The notes: generated by a model from the letters alone, not told the origin. A stretch of DNA of 23,195 nt from CALWZE01 sp964645785 (GCA_964645785.1 CAZYAV010000035.1:1-23195), one strand, 5' to 3'. Shown: positions 1-8,738, counted from the stretch's first letter. Made by a program: numbers and translations.

Positions 1-959
1 ATATCCTTGTTGTAGGCGAGCGGCAGCCCCTTCATCACGGTCAGCAGGGTGATCTGCGCGCCGATGACCCGGCCGGCCTTGCCCCGGATCAGCTCGGCCA
101 CGTCGGGGTTTTTCTTCTGCGGCATGATGGACGAGCCGGTCGAAAAGCTGTCGGACAGGGTCACGAACCCGAATTCGCTCGAGCACCAGAGGATCAGCTC
201 CTCGCTCAGGCGGGAGAGGTGCACCATCAGGATGGACAGGCAGGACGCGAGCTCCAGCACAAAGTCCCGGTCGGACACGCCGTCGATGCTGTTCTCGCAC
301 ACCGCGCAGAAGCCCAGCGCGTCGCAGACCATCTGCCGGTCGATCGGGTAGGTGGTGCCGGCCAGCGCGCCCGAGCCGAGCGGCAGCACCAGGGTGCGCT
401 TTTTGCAGTCGGCCAGGCGGGACGCGTCCCGCAGCAGCATGGCCGTGTACGCCATCAGCGCGTGCGCGAGGGTAACCGGCTGCGCGCGCTGCATGTGGGT
501 GTAGCCGGGCATGACCGTTTCGGTGTGGGCGGCCGCGATGCCGCACAGGGTCTGCCCAAAGGCCTTGATCTGTCGGACAAGCCCGTCCATCGCCCGCGCG
601 AGGTAGAGCCGCAGGTCGGTCGCGACCTGGTCGTTGCGGCTGCGCGCGGTGTGCAGCCGCTTGCCCGCGTCCCCGAGGGTCTCGGTCAGCCAGCCCTCGA
701 CAAAGGTGTGGACGTCCTCGGCCTGGCTGTCGATTTCGATGGTGCCGGCCTGCACGCCCGCCAGCAGTGTCCGCAGGCCGCGGACGAGCGCCGCGCCCTC
801 CTGCTTTGGGATAATCCCCTGCGTGGCCAGCATGGACGCGTGCGCGATGGAGCCCTCGATATCCTCGGCGATCATCCGGCTGTCAAAGCCGATGGAGGCG
901 TTGAGCGCGTTGATCCGCTCGTCCACCTCGCCGGACAGTCTGCCCGCCCAAAGCTTCAT
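1..959 (-). CDS. argH: argininosuccinate lyase, C-terminal part beyond window
   Basis: Argininosuccinate lyase splits argininosuccinate into arginine and fumarate, the last step of arginine synthesis in the cytoplasm. The protein begins MKLWAGRLSGEVDERINALN, and the fumarase/aspartase superfamily signature GSSIMPQKKNPD is read on the minus strand near positions 100-140. The conserved TARSRNDQVATD and GYTHMQRAQPVTLAHAL blocks are also present. About 319 codons are visible; the family is usually about 460 residues, so roughly the last third lies outside the left edge. The ATG at 959 is preceded by an AAAGGGG ribosome binding site seven bases away. It lies 116 bases downstream of argG with no terminator recognised between them, so the two are probably one transcript. 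A small GCGCCG/CGGCGC hairpin lies in the spacer. Confidence 0.96.
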   Translation of the reverse strand, partial: MKLWAGRLSGEVDERINALNASIGFDSRMIAEDIEGSIAHASMLATQGIIPKQEGAALVRGLRTLLAGVQAGTIEIDSQAEDVHTFVEGWLTETLGDAGKRLHTARSRNDQVATDLRLYLARAMDGLVRQIKAFGQTLCGIAAAHTETVMPGYTHMQRAQPVTLAHALMAYTAMLLRDASRLADCKKRTLVLPLGSGALAGTTYPIDRQMVCDALGFCAVCENSIDGVSDRDFVLELASCLSILMVHLSRLSEELILWCSSEFGFVTLSDSFSTGSSIMPQKKNPDVAELIRGKAGRVIGAQITLLTVMKGLPLAYNKD

Positions 960-1075
960 GGTTCTGCCCCTTTCCCGCGCCGTACCGGCGCGCCGTCTTT
1001 GCCCGAACAGGGCGGCGGCAGGGCGTGCTCCGCCCCGTCGCCGCCTTGCCTTTTTCCGCTTGTTTTGCCCGCGCC

Positions 1076-2299
<1,224 letters not shown>

Positions 2300-2319
2300 C
2301 GGATTTTCCTCCGCCGCGA

Positions 2320-2337
2320 TATGCAAATTTATTCGTT
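2320..2337 (-). promoter_or_regulatory. possible ArgR operator
   Basis: The minus strand reads AACGAATAAATTTGCATA, which shares 12 of 18 positions with the Bacillus ARG box as I remember it (CATGAATAAAAATKCAAK), including the core GAATAAA and TGCA. It lies roughly +5 to +22 from the predicted transcription start, a usual place for repression by ArgR/AhrC. The match is by eye and the region is AT-rich, so chance similarity is possible. Confidence 0.4.
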
Positions 2338-2348
2338 CTTATGGCATA

Positions 2349-2376
2349 ATTATACACGACGGCGGGGCGCTGTCAA
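2349..2376 (-). promoter_or_regulatory. argG-argH promoter
   Basis: Read on the minus strand, a perfect -35 box TTGACA (2371-2376) and a perfect -10 box TATAAT (2349-2354) are separated by 16 bases. The predicted start of transcription is near 2342, about 43 bases before the argG start codon. Confidence 0.88.
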
Positions 2377-2705
2377 GCGTCCGGCGCGCAATTATGCGTT
2401 TTCCACAACGCGCGCAGCGCTCGGGCGGAAGATTTTGTCCATTCGGCGGCGGTCATGGCGTGCCGCAACCCGGAAGCGGGGCTTTGGACGGAGGCGGCGC
2501 GCAGCCCGCGGTATGCAGGAACCGCGGGGAAATATGCAGGCTCTGTCGGGGAGGCGTGCGCCTGCATCTGCCCGCACCGGCGGGGGAGCTACCCGGACGC
2601 CGCGCTTTTTCACATAGAGGGAGTGCGGCCGGGAGAAAACCGCCCTGCGCGGGAGCCAGGCGCAAACCATGGCCGCAGACGGTCTTACGCATGAAAATGC
2701 GCGCG
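2377..2705. other. gene-free spacer between argG promoter and DegV gene
   Basis: I see no supported gene here. Open frames exist in several phases but none has a ribosome binding site plus a recognisable protein, and they overlap one another as expected in GC-rich DNA. The stretch holds only the region upstream of the argG promoter and the tail beyond the DegV terminator. Confidence 0.55.
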
Positions 2706-2742
2706 CAAAAAGGCCGGCGCGGGGGCGTCCCCGGCCGGCCTT
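2706..2742 (-). terminator. intrinsic terminator of the DegV-family gene
   Basis: A stem AAGGCCGGC/GCCGGCCTT (2710-2718 with 2734-2742) continues inward with CGGGG/CCCCG. On the minus strand it ends in a T run. It begins 30 bases after the DegV stop codon. Confidence 0.85.
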
Positions 2743-2771
2743 CTGTGTTCGCCCCGTGCGGGCGGTGCGGT

Positions 2772-3644
2772 TTACTTATGCTCGCCCATAAAGAAGAGCG
2801 CGAGGGTGCCCGGGCCGGAGTGGGAGCCGATCACCGGGCCGATATAGCCCTTGCGGAATTCCCGAACGGTCATCCGCGCCTTGATCTGCTCGATGACATA
2901 GTCGCAGTCCGCCTCGCAGTCGGCGTGGCAGACATACACAAGCTGCTTTTCCGGCTCGACCACCGTTTTGGCCATCTCCTCCACCAGCGCGTCGAGGGAG
3001 GCCTTGCGCCCGCGCACCTTGCGCATCGGGATCAGGTGCCCCTCGTCGTCCACATGCAGCACCGGCTTGATGCCCAGCATCCCGCCAAAGAACGCCGCCG
3101 CGGCCGAGACGCGCCCGCCGCGCTTGAGGTGGTCGAGGTCGTCGACGGTGAACCAGTGGCACAGGCGGTTGCGGTTGTCCTCGACCCATTTGGCGAGCGC
3201 CTCGATGGACAGACCCGCGCGCTGCTGCTGCACGGCGTTGTAAACAAGCAGCCCCTCGCCGCCGCTTGCCGCAAGGGAATCCACGACAATCAGCTTGCGC
3301 TCGGGGTATTTTTCGCGCAGCTCCTGCGCCGCCGTGACGGCGCAGCCAAAGCTGCCCGAAAGCCCCGAGGAAAAGCAGATGTACAGCAGGTCGCTGCCCG
3401 CCTTCAGCGGCGCTTCCATAAATTCGGTGTACCGCTCGATATTGATGAGCGCCGTTGAGGCGGGCGCGCCCGCCTTGAGCTTTTCATAAAAGGTGTGGAT
3501 GTCAAACTCGCTGTGATCCGGGCTGTTGAGATAGGTCTCCCCGTCGATGGTGTATTCGGTTCGGATGACCGCGACGTCCAGCTCCGCGACCATCTCGGCG
3601 GTCAGGTCGGCGTTGGAGTCGGTCATGATTTTATAGGTGGACAT
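2772..3644 (-). CDS. DegV family fatty-acid-binding protein
   Basis: DegV proteins bind a fatty acid in the cytoplasm; in Firmicutes some (FakB) present exogenous fatty acids to the kinase FakA. The 290-residue product has the usual length. It shows the N-terminal MTDSNADLT block, the SSGLSGS loop near residue 95 that contacts the carboxylate, the HLKRGGRVS block in the middle, and a C-terminal IGPVIGSHSGPGTLALFF block that is highly typical. The ATG at 3644 is chosen over an upstream in-frame ATG because AGGAAGGAA precedes it at the right distance and the family begins at this point. It is a single-gene transcript with its own promoter and terminator. No fakA is in the window, so a role in fatty acid activation is inference from the family. 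Confidence 0.92.
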   Translation of the reverse strand: MSTYKIMTDSNADLTAEMVAELDVAVIRTEYTIDGETYLNSPDHSEFDIHTFYEKLKAGAPASTALINIERYTEFMEAPLKAGSDLLYICFSSGLSGSFGCAVTAAQELREKYPERKLIVVDSLAASGGEGLLVYNAVQQQRAGLSIEALAKWVEDNRNRLCHWFTVDDLDHLKRGGRVSAAAAFFGGMLGIKPVLHVDDEGHLIPMRKVRGRKASLDALVEEMAKTVVEPEKQLVYVCHADCEADCDYVIEQIKARMTVREFRKGYIGPVIGSHSGPGTLALFFMGEHK

Positions 3645-3667
3645 AAAAATTCCTTCCTTTCGGACAA

Positions 3668-3686
3668 GGCGCCGCAAAACGGCGCC
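3668..3686 (-). other. hairpin in the DegV leader
   Basis: Perfect 7-bp inverted repeat GGCGCCG/CGGCGCC with a five-base loop, between the promoter and the ribosome binding site. There is no T run after it on the minus strand, so it is not an intrinsic terminator; it may stabilise the 5' end of the transcript. Confidence 0.5.
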
Positions 3687-3719
3687 GCGGGCGATTTTTC
3701 TCGGATTTTGCAATTAACA

Positions 3720-3748
3720 ATAGTAGCAGAACCGCCCGGAAAAAGCAA
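3720..3748 (-). promoter_or_regulatory. promoter of the DegV-family gene
   Basis: On the minus strand, TTGCTT (3743-3748) and TACTAT (3720-3725) are separated by 17 bases, about 75 bases before the start codon. Confidence 0.65.
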
Positions 3749-4470
3749 CCCCGCACCGCCATGCGTCGTCTGCGCCAAACCGGCTCGTGCCCGCTGCGTC
3801 TGTCCGGGGTACCCTCGCCTGCCGTGCGGCCAAACCGGGGCACACCTGCCGTATCCGACCAATGCGCCCCTCCTGCCCCGCGGGCACGCTGCCCTCTCTT
3901 GCCGCGCCGACAGCCGGGAACCCGCCGCATCACTTTCCCGGAACCGCGCCCGCCCCGGGCATTCGCCGGGTTTTCCTCCCCGCGCCGCGGGGCAGCGGCG
4001 AAGCCTCCCGTAAACGGAGGCTGCGTTTGCGGCGCCTGTGTCTGCCCGGCAGCCGGCGCATGTGCGCCGCCCCGCTTCTGATTTCCGCAAAACTCGCGCC
4101 CGCAGCGCTGCCATATAATATATAGGAATAAAAAGCAGGAATAAAAGAACGGCTCCCGCGGCGGCAGGCTCCCCGCTTTTATTTAAAGCCGCCTGCGGGC
4201 GCGGCAAGGCCGGTTCAAAGCGGCGGCAGACCGGGACAGGTGAATGCGCATTCTTTTTGAAAGTCCGCCGCCCGCACCGGGGAGCTCGCCGCGCTCTCCG
4301 GGAGGGCTTCTGTGCGGCGCGGCGGCTGCGCGCGGCCGCTTGGGTTCCCGGGCTGTTCGGGCTGCGCATTCGCGTTTCATCGCATCCGCGCTGAGCCAAG
4401 GCGCGGCTCCCGTGCCGCCGCCAAACCAGGCGGCGGGCTTTTGGGGGTGATTTGCCCGGACACAGAAAGT
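3749..4470. other. gene-free GC-rich region between DegV and TetR genes
   Basis: About 720 bases with no gene I can support. Long open frames on both strands translate to arginine-, proline- and alanine-rich sequence without family features. Visible structure is limited to a hairpin at 4002-4022 (arms AGCCTC and GAGGCT with an inner CGT/ACG), an AT-rich patch at 4112-4146 with a TATAAT-like word, and two copies of AGGAATAAAA (4124-4133 and 4137-4146). Confidence 0.55.
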
Positions 4471-4484
4471 TCACAATTTAAATA

Positions 4485-4531
4485 TTGACCATCAAGTCTA
4501 TTTATGATATCCTAAAAAAGACCTGGTGGTC
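4485..4531 (+). promoter_or_regulatory. tetR-MATE promoter with two operator-like sites
   Basis: The -35 box TTGACC (4485-4490) and -10 box TATCCT (4508-4513) are 17 bases apart. Two related 12-base dyads flank the core: GACCATCAAGTC (4487-4498), overlapping the -35 box, and GACCTGGTGGTC (4520-4531), just past the predicted start of transcription. Both have the form GACC-N5-GTC and start 33 bases apart, about three helical turns. This is the arrangement expected for binding by the TetR protein encoded next. Confidence 0.72.
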
Positions 4532-4555
4532 GATTTTCTTTGAGGAGGCGAATTT

Positions 4556-5164
4556 GTGAAGCGCGAGGAGAAGAACCAGCAGACAAGGCGGCGGATTATG
4601 GACAGCGCGCTGGCCGAGTTTTCGGCGCAGGGCTACGGCGCAAGCTCCATCAACACAATCTGCGCCGCGCAGGACGTTTCAAAGGGCATTGTCTACCACT
4701 ATTTTGAGACGAAGGACGCGCTGTTCCTAGCCTGTGTGGACGAGTGCTTCCGGCGGCTGACCCAGTACATCCGGGAGAATATGCCGGACAGGGCGGACGC
4801 CGAGAGCAGCCTGGAGGACTACTTCGCGGTTCGCGCCAGATTTTTTTACGCCAACCCGGTCTACCGGCGCATTTTCTGCGAGGCGGTAATCTCGCCGCCC
4901 GAGCATCTGCGCGGCGCAATCCAAACATGCAGGCAGGATTTTGACGCGCTCAATGTTGAGATTCTGTCCCGGCTCCTGATCTATTTCCCCCTGCGGCAGG
5001 GGGTTTCCAGGGAAGAGGTCATTGAAATTTTCCGTCAGTTTCAGGATTTCATCAGCGTCCATTATCAGATGTCGGCCGCGGAGGGCGCGGCGTTTGACAC
5101 CTATGAAGAAAACTGCCGCAGGGCGTTAAACCTGCTGCTCTACGGCGTGATAGAAAGGAAATGA
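4556..5164 (+). CDS. TetR/AcrR family transcriptional regulator
   Basis: A DNA-binding repressor that probably controls itself and the downstream efflux pump. The 202-residue product has the TetR N-terminal helix-turn-helix over about residues 8-54, including the typical ISKGIVYHYF-like stretch (here VSKGIVYHYFETKDALF). The C-terminal ligand domain is helical and not assignable to a known ligand. The start is GTG, chosen because GAGGAGG lies seven bases upstream; no better ATG lies near. The stop codon overlaps an ATG in an ATGA junction at 5161-5164, indicating translational coupling with the pump. A single cysteine-containing stretch (LACVDECFRRL) follows the helix-turn-helix, but no metal site is evident. 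Confidence 0.92.
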   Translation: MKREEKNQQTRRRIMDSALAEFSAQGYGASSINTICAAQDVSKGIVYHYFETKDALFLACVDECFRRLTQYIRENMPDRADAESSLEDYFAVRARFFYANPVYRRIFCEAVISPPEHLRGAIQTCRQDFDALNVEILSRLLIYFPLRQGVSREEVIEIFRQFQDFISVHYQMSAAEGAAFDTYEENCRRALNLLLYGVIERK

Positions 5165-5213
5165 TCCGAAAAATGACAAAAAAGAACCGCAAACGCAATC
5201 CGTACTGGGCGAT
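5161..5213 (+). other. frameshift region at the start of the MATE gene
   Basis: The ATG at 5161 (overlapping the tetR stop) and the ATG at 5173 read MTKKNRKRNP and end at a stop at 5236. The frame of the pump, one base back, reads KKEPQTQSVLGD directly before the internal ATG at 5214; this resembles a normal MATE N-terminus, but that frame has no ATG, GTG or TTG between its upstream stop (5151) and 5214. The two frames meet at AAAAAAG (5178-5184), which in the ATG frame is phased as A-AAA-AAG. One missing A, or a -1 slip, would join them as MTKKEPQTQSVLGDM. Confidence 0.65.
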
Positions 5214-6560
5214 ATGGCGCCCAACAGGGCCATTGTGAAGCTGGCCATCCCGGCCACGCTGGCGCTGCTGGCAAAGGCCGTGTACAATCTGGTGGACACC
5301 GCCTATATCGGGATGCTGAACAACGACCTTGCCATGGCGGGGGTGGGGGTCACCGTGCCGCTGCTGCTGATTATGGTCTCCATCGAAAACATCTTTGCGG
5401 CGGGCGCCGCCGTTCTGGCCGGCCGCCAGCTGGGCGCAAAGGATCAGGAGGGCGCGAGCCGCACGGTCACCACCATCGTGGGCGTCTCGGTCATCATCGG
5501 CGCGGCGCTGTGTGTGGGCGGTATCCTGTTTCTGGAACCGCTGATGCGCGCCTTTGGCGCCACCGACGCCTCCCTGCCCTACGCGATGGACTACGCGCTC
5601 TGGATGTTTATCGCGGCGCTTGCCAACCTGCCCGCACAGAGCATGAACTGCGCCGCGCGTGCGGAGTCCTCGGTGAAAATCTCCTCGGTTGCCGTCATCA
5701 CCGGCGCGGCGCTCAACATCGTTCTGGACCCGGTCTTTATGTTCGACTGGGGGCTCAACCAGGGGGTGGCGGGCGCCTCCCAGGCCACGACGGTGTCCCA
5801 GTTCGTCACCTTCTTCATCCTGGTCTGGTTCTACGCCAGCGGGCGCTCGGCCATCAAGATCAGGGTCAAAGCCTTCCACCCCACCTGGGCGTTCATCCGG
5901 GAAGTGGTTGTCATCGGCATCCCCACCGCTGTAATCCAGATCTGCCTTGCCGTGGTGGCTTCGCTGACCAATATGGCGGCGAAGGGTTTGCCCCAGACCG
6001 ACGAAATCATCGCGGCCTACGGAGTGGTGCAGCGGCTGGTTCTCATCGGCTGCTATGTCATCATGGGCTTTATGCAGGGCTACCAGCCGGTGGCGTCCTA
6101 CGCGTTCGGCGCCAAAAACGAGGAGCGGTTCCACCAGTCGGTGCGCTTTGCCATCAAGGGCGCGCTGGTATTGACCGTCCTGGTGGAGCTGGTTTACATT
6201 CTGCTTTCCAGGCCGCTGATTCTGCTGTTTAACCAGAACCCGGCCATTGTGGCGTACGGCAGGCGGCTGCTCATCTCGCAGGTGGCGCTCTACCCCGCCT
6301 TTGAGTTGTGCTATATGATGACCATCACCTACCAGACCATCGGCGCGTCCCGGTACGGGCTGTTCCTGTCCATGATCCGGCAGGGGCTGTTCTATATTCC
6401 GTTTATCCTGACCCTGCCCAGAATTCTTGGCGTCACCGGCATCTATCTCTCCCAGCCCGCCGCCGACGTGCTGACCATTATCGTCTGCCTGTGCTCCGTC
6501 AAATCCATGAAGGCCACTGCGTCCCGCAACATGGCCGCGTCGCAGGGCGGCGCGGAATAA
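5214..6560 (+). CDS. MATE family multidrug efflux transporter
   Basis: A polytopic membrane pump of the MATE family that exports drugs or cationic compounds against an ion gradient. The open frame from 5214 gives 448 residues with about twelve hydrophobic segments. It starts MAPNRAIVKLAIPATLALLAK and continues with VYNLVDTAYIGML, the typical first-helix block, and a second repeat beginning near residue 225. The family normally has 10-20 more residues at the N-terminus. Those residues are present upstream in the same frame without a start codon, so the true start is probably at 5161 or 5173 through a frameshift, and the ATG at 5214 lacks a ribosome binding site. It is coupled to the TetR gene and closed by a strong terminator. 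Substrate cannot be told from sequence. Confidence 0.93.
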   Translation: MAPNRAIVKLAIPATLALLAKAVYNLVDTAYIGMLNNDLAMAGVGVTVPLLLIMVSIENIFAAGAAVLAGRQLGAKDQEGASRTVTTIVGVSVIIGAALCVGGILFLEPLMRAFGATDASLPYAMDYALWMFIAALANLPAQSMNCAARAESSVKISSVAVITGAALNIVLDPVFMFDWGLNQGVAGASQATTVSQFVTFFILVWFYASGRSAIKIRVKAFHPTWAFIREVVVIGIPTAVIQICLAVVASLTNMAAKGLPQTDEIIAAYGVVQRLVLIGCYVIMGFMQGYQPVASYAFGAKNEERFHQSVRFAIKGALVLTVLVELVYILLSRPLILLFNQNPAIVAYGRRLLISQVALYPAFELCYMMTITYQTIGASRYGLFLSMIRQGLFYIPFILTLPRILGVTGIYLSQPAADVLTIIVCLCSVKSMKATASRNMAASQGGAE

Positions 6561-6615
6561 CGACGCGGCCGTCCGCTGTCCGTTCCATCCGTTTTGCGGG
6601 CGTATAAAACAGGTT

Positions 6616-6648
6616 CCGGCCGCCGTGTGCAAAGCCGGCCGCCGTGTG
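6616..6648. repeat. short direct repeat after the MATE gene
   Basis: The 14-base word CCGGCCGCCGTGTG occurs at 6616-6629 and again at 6635-6648, separated by five bases, between the pump stop codon and its terminator. Function unknown; may be a local duplication. Confidence 0.6.
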
Positions 6649-6694
6649 TCCCGCGCCCGCGGGCACTTTGCCGGGCTTCACGATTGGCTTCCAG

Positions 6695-6727
6695 GTCACA
6701 GCCGCTTTGCGGCTGTGACTTTTTTCT
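6695..6727 (+). terminator. intrinsic terminator of the tetR-MATE unit
   Basis: Perfect 11-bp stem GTCACAGCCGC/GCGGCTGTGAC with a TTT loop, followed by six T and a further T-rich stretch. It lies 134 bases after the pump stop. Confidence 0.93.
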
Positions 6728-6762
6728 CTTTAACCCGCCCTTGCCGCCCCGCCGCGGGTCTG

Positions 6763-6771
6763 TGGTATACT
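6763..6771 (+). promoter_or_regulatory. extended -10 promoter of the methyltransferase gene
   Basis: TGG directly before TATACT (6766-6771) makes an extended -10 element; the only upstream -35-like word, TTGCCG at 6741, would give a 19-base spacer. The larger word TGTGGTATACTG recurs at 12118. Confidence 0.55.
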
Positions 6772-6843
6772 GAACGCAGCAGGCTTTGTATCCTTTAACC
6801 GGCGGGCTGTGCCCGCGCCGGAAAAAACGGAGGTGTGGTACAG

Positions 6844-7602
6844 ATGGCGGACTGGAACGCCGAACAGTATTTGAAATTTGAGCAGCAGCGAACCCGCCCG
6901 GCGCGGGATCTGCTGTTGCAGCTGAACGGCCGTGCGCCCCGCACGGCTGTGGATATCGGCTGCGGGCCGGGCAACAGCACCGCCGCGATTGCCGCCTGCT
7001 TCCCGGACGCGGCGCTTGTCGGGATTGATTCCTCCCCCAACATGATTGAGCGGGCGCAGGCGGCCTATCCGGCGCTGCGCTTCCGGCTGTGCGACGCGCT
7101 GCAGCTTGCGGGGAAATACGACCTGCTGTTTTCCAACGCCTGCCTGCAATGGATCCCGGACCATGCGACGCTGATTCCGGCGCTGATGAACCGCCTGAAC
7201 GACGGCGGCGTGCTGGCCGTTCAGATCCCGATGAACGGGGAGGAGCCGCTGTTCCGGATTATCCGGGAGGCGGCGGCAGAGCCCCGCTGGGGCCTGCAGG
7301 CCGTGACCCCGCAGCCGGACGAAACCCTTGCGCCGGCTGCGTATTTCGACATCCTCTCGGGCTGCGCCGCCTCCTTCGATCTGTGGGAGACCCGGTATTA
7401 CCACCGGCTGCCCGGCCACCGGGCGCTGGTGGACTGGGTGAAGGGCACCCGGCTGCGCCCCTATCTCGACTGCCTGAGCGAGGCGGACGGCGAGGCCTTT
7501 ATGCGCGAAATTCAGGCGCGCGCGGCGCGCGTTTACCCCGTCCAAAGCAGCGGGGAAGTTGTGCTCGGGTTCCGCCGGTTCTTCTTCACGGCCGTGAAAT
7601 AG
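6844..7602 (+). CDS. tam: trans-aconitate 2-methyltransferase-like SAM-dependent methyltransferase
   Basis: Class I SAM-dependent methyltransferase; in characterised Tam the substrate is trans-aconitate, a spontaneous isomer of cis-aconitate that inhibits aconitase. The 252-residue product matches Tam in length and in its blocks: the opening MADWNAEQYLKFEQQRTRPA, motif I VDIGCGPGNST at about residues 36-46, the acidic end of strand 2 in GIDSSPNMI, and the LFSNACLQWIPDH block. The C-terminal YYHRLPGHRALVDWVKGT stretch is also typical. The ATG at 6844 follows GGAGGT by nine bases; an in-frame GTG three codons earlier would overlap that site. It stands alone between the pump terminator and the XRE gene. 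Substrate is inferred from family only. Confidence 0.87.
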   Translation: MADWNAEQYLKFEQQRTRPARDLLLQLNGRAPRTAVDIGCGPGNSTAAIAACFPDAALVGIDSSPNMIERAQAAYPALRFRLCDALQLAGKYDLLFSNACLQWIPDHATLIPALMNRLNDGGVLAVQIPMNGEEPLFRIIREAAAEPRWGLQAVTPQPDETLAPAAYFDILSGCAASFDLWETRYYHRLPGHRALVDWVKGTRLRPYLDCLSEADGEAFMREIQARAARVYPVQSSGEVVLGFRRFFFTAVK

Positions 7603-7748
7603 GGGCGTGCGCGGCGATGCCCGTCGGTTGCCTGTTTTGACACTTTATATCACAGGAAATTTTTGTATAACCACAGCCGCTGCGCGCGTCGGCGCATTCC
7701 GGACGGCGGCCAGGGAAGCTGCTGCGCGCACGGCAAAAGCCGGGAATA

Positions 7749-7773
7749 AACCGGCAGGAAGCAACTGCCGGTT
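7749..7773. other. hairpin upstream of the XRE gene
   Basis: Perfect 9-bp inverted repeat AACCGGCAG/CTGCCGGTT with a seven-base loop and no T run. It lies in the 248-base spacer between the methyltransferase and XRE genes, which otherwise shows only an AT-rich patch at 7635-7670 with no well-spaced promoter. Confidence 0.45.
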
Positions 7774-7850
7774 GCCGGATTTCCAGCCCGGGTTGGTGGC
7801 CTCGCAACCGCGCTGCGCGGATAATGGAACCGGAAAGGAGCGATGCAGAC

Positions 7851-8483
7851 ATGACAATCGCAGACAGGATCCAGACCCTGCGAAAGGCGCAGGGGATTTC
7901 TCAGGAGGAGCTGGCCGACCGAACAGGCGTGTCGCGGCAGGCCGTCTCAAAATGGGAGAGCGAGCAGGCATTGCCCGACCTCGAGCGGGTGATTGCCCTG
8001 AGCGAGGCATTCGGCGTCACAACCGACTATCTGCTCAAGGGAATCGAACCGGCTGCCCCGCGGCGGCGGGAGCAGCCCCCGCGTGCGGAGATTTTTATGG
8101 TGGGCGCAACGGCGACAATCTATCTTGGGCTGTTCGCCTCCTGGGCGGTCTGGTATCAGAGGCAGGATGCGGGCGCATTCGCCGCTGGGATGGGGTTGAT
8201 GATGGTGGGGTTGGCGCTCTGGGGAATCGGCCGGTACACCGCGCTGCCGGAAAGCGTCGGGGGCGCGCGCAGAAAATTCTGGCAATACAGCATCTGGCCG
8301 CTCAGCTTTCTGCCCCTTTCGGCGCTGTATGGGATGCTGGTTATGGGCAGCCCGTCCGCTTACCCGGATATCGTTCTGCCGCTTTGGCCCCTGCTGGCTT
8401 TCACCGCCGTTTGGCTGGTGGTCTGCGGCGCCGTCTGCCGCGCGGCCGGCAGTGGGTTCTCCGCGGCAAGGCGCGGGCGCTGA
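7851..8483 (+). CDS. XRE-family regulator with four membrane segments
   Basis: A 210-residue protein with an N-terminal Cro/C1-type helix-turn-helix over residues 5-60 (QGISQEELADRTGVSRQAVS then KWESEQALPDLE), the form typical of Clostridia. After a charged, proline-rich linker (68-79) come four hydrophobic segments at about 81-101, 109-127, 146-166 and 172-196, so the DNA-binding domain is probably held at the inner face of the membrane. The start at 7851 follows AAAGGAG by ten bases. Such proteins are common in Firmicutes and often govern a neighbouring membrane or transport gene, but the genes on either side here are a methyltransferase and ilvE, so no target is evident. Function of the membrane part is unknown. 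Confidence 0.85.
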   Translation: MTIADRIQTLRKAQGISQEELADRTGVSRQAVSKWESEQALPDLERVIALSEAFGVTTDYLLKGIEPAAPRRREQPPRAEIFMVGATATIYLGLFASWAVWYQRQDAGAFAAGMGLMMVGLALWGIGRYTALPESVGGARRKFWQYSIWPLSFLPLSALYGMLVMGSPSAYPDIVLPLWPLLAFTAVWLVVCGAVCRAAGSGFSAARRGR

Positions 8484-8729
8484 GCGGCGGGTCAGGATGT
8501 CCGCGGCGGCTTTGGCAAGGGGACGGCGCCGCTCAGGGCGGCTGCGGTGCGGGGGCGCCGTGTCCGCCGCGGCCGCCCGCGTATCCGATGCCGGGAAGGA
8601 ACCGCTCCTGCGCATGATTCGGCGCCCCGTCTGTCCGCCGGCCTCTGCGCTGCGGCCGCCCGCCGCTTTGCTGCGCCTTTGCGCGCGATGCGCGGGATGC
8701 GGGATTTTTCGTGCAACGCGCGCAAAGTG
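8484..8729. other. spacer between the XRE gene and the ilvE promoter
   Basis: GC-rich with no supported gene and no clear terminator for the XRE transcript. Frames on both strands give low-complexity arginine/alanine-rich sequence. Confidence 0.5.
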
Positions 8730-8738
8730 TGCTATAAT
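8730..8738 (+). promoter_or_regulatory. ilvE promoter, extended -10
   Basis: A perfect TATAAT (8733-8738) preceded by TGC gives an extended -10 element. The best -35 candidate is GTGCAA at 8711-8716 with a 16-base spacer. The leader to the ilvE start is about 70 bases, too short for a T-box. Confidence 0.7.

Noticed and set aside
2399..2407. A DnaA-box-like TTTTCCACA
   Set aside because: Single copy with one mismatch and no origin features nearby.
3623..4474. A 283-codon minus-strand frame in the region before the TetR gene
   Set aside because: Overlaps the DegV start and promoter, is rich in arginine and proline, and has no recognisable domain.
5052..6632. A 526-codon minus-strand frame antisense to the MATE gene
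   Set aside because: Shadow of the pump gene; translation lacks family blocks.
7637..7671. TTGACA followed by TATAAC before the XRE gene
   Set aside because: The spacer is 23 bases, too long for a usual sigma-A promoter.
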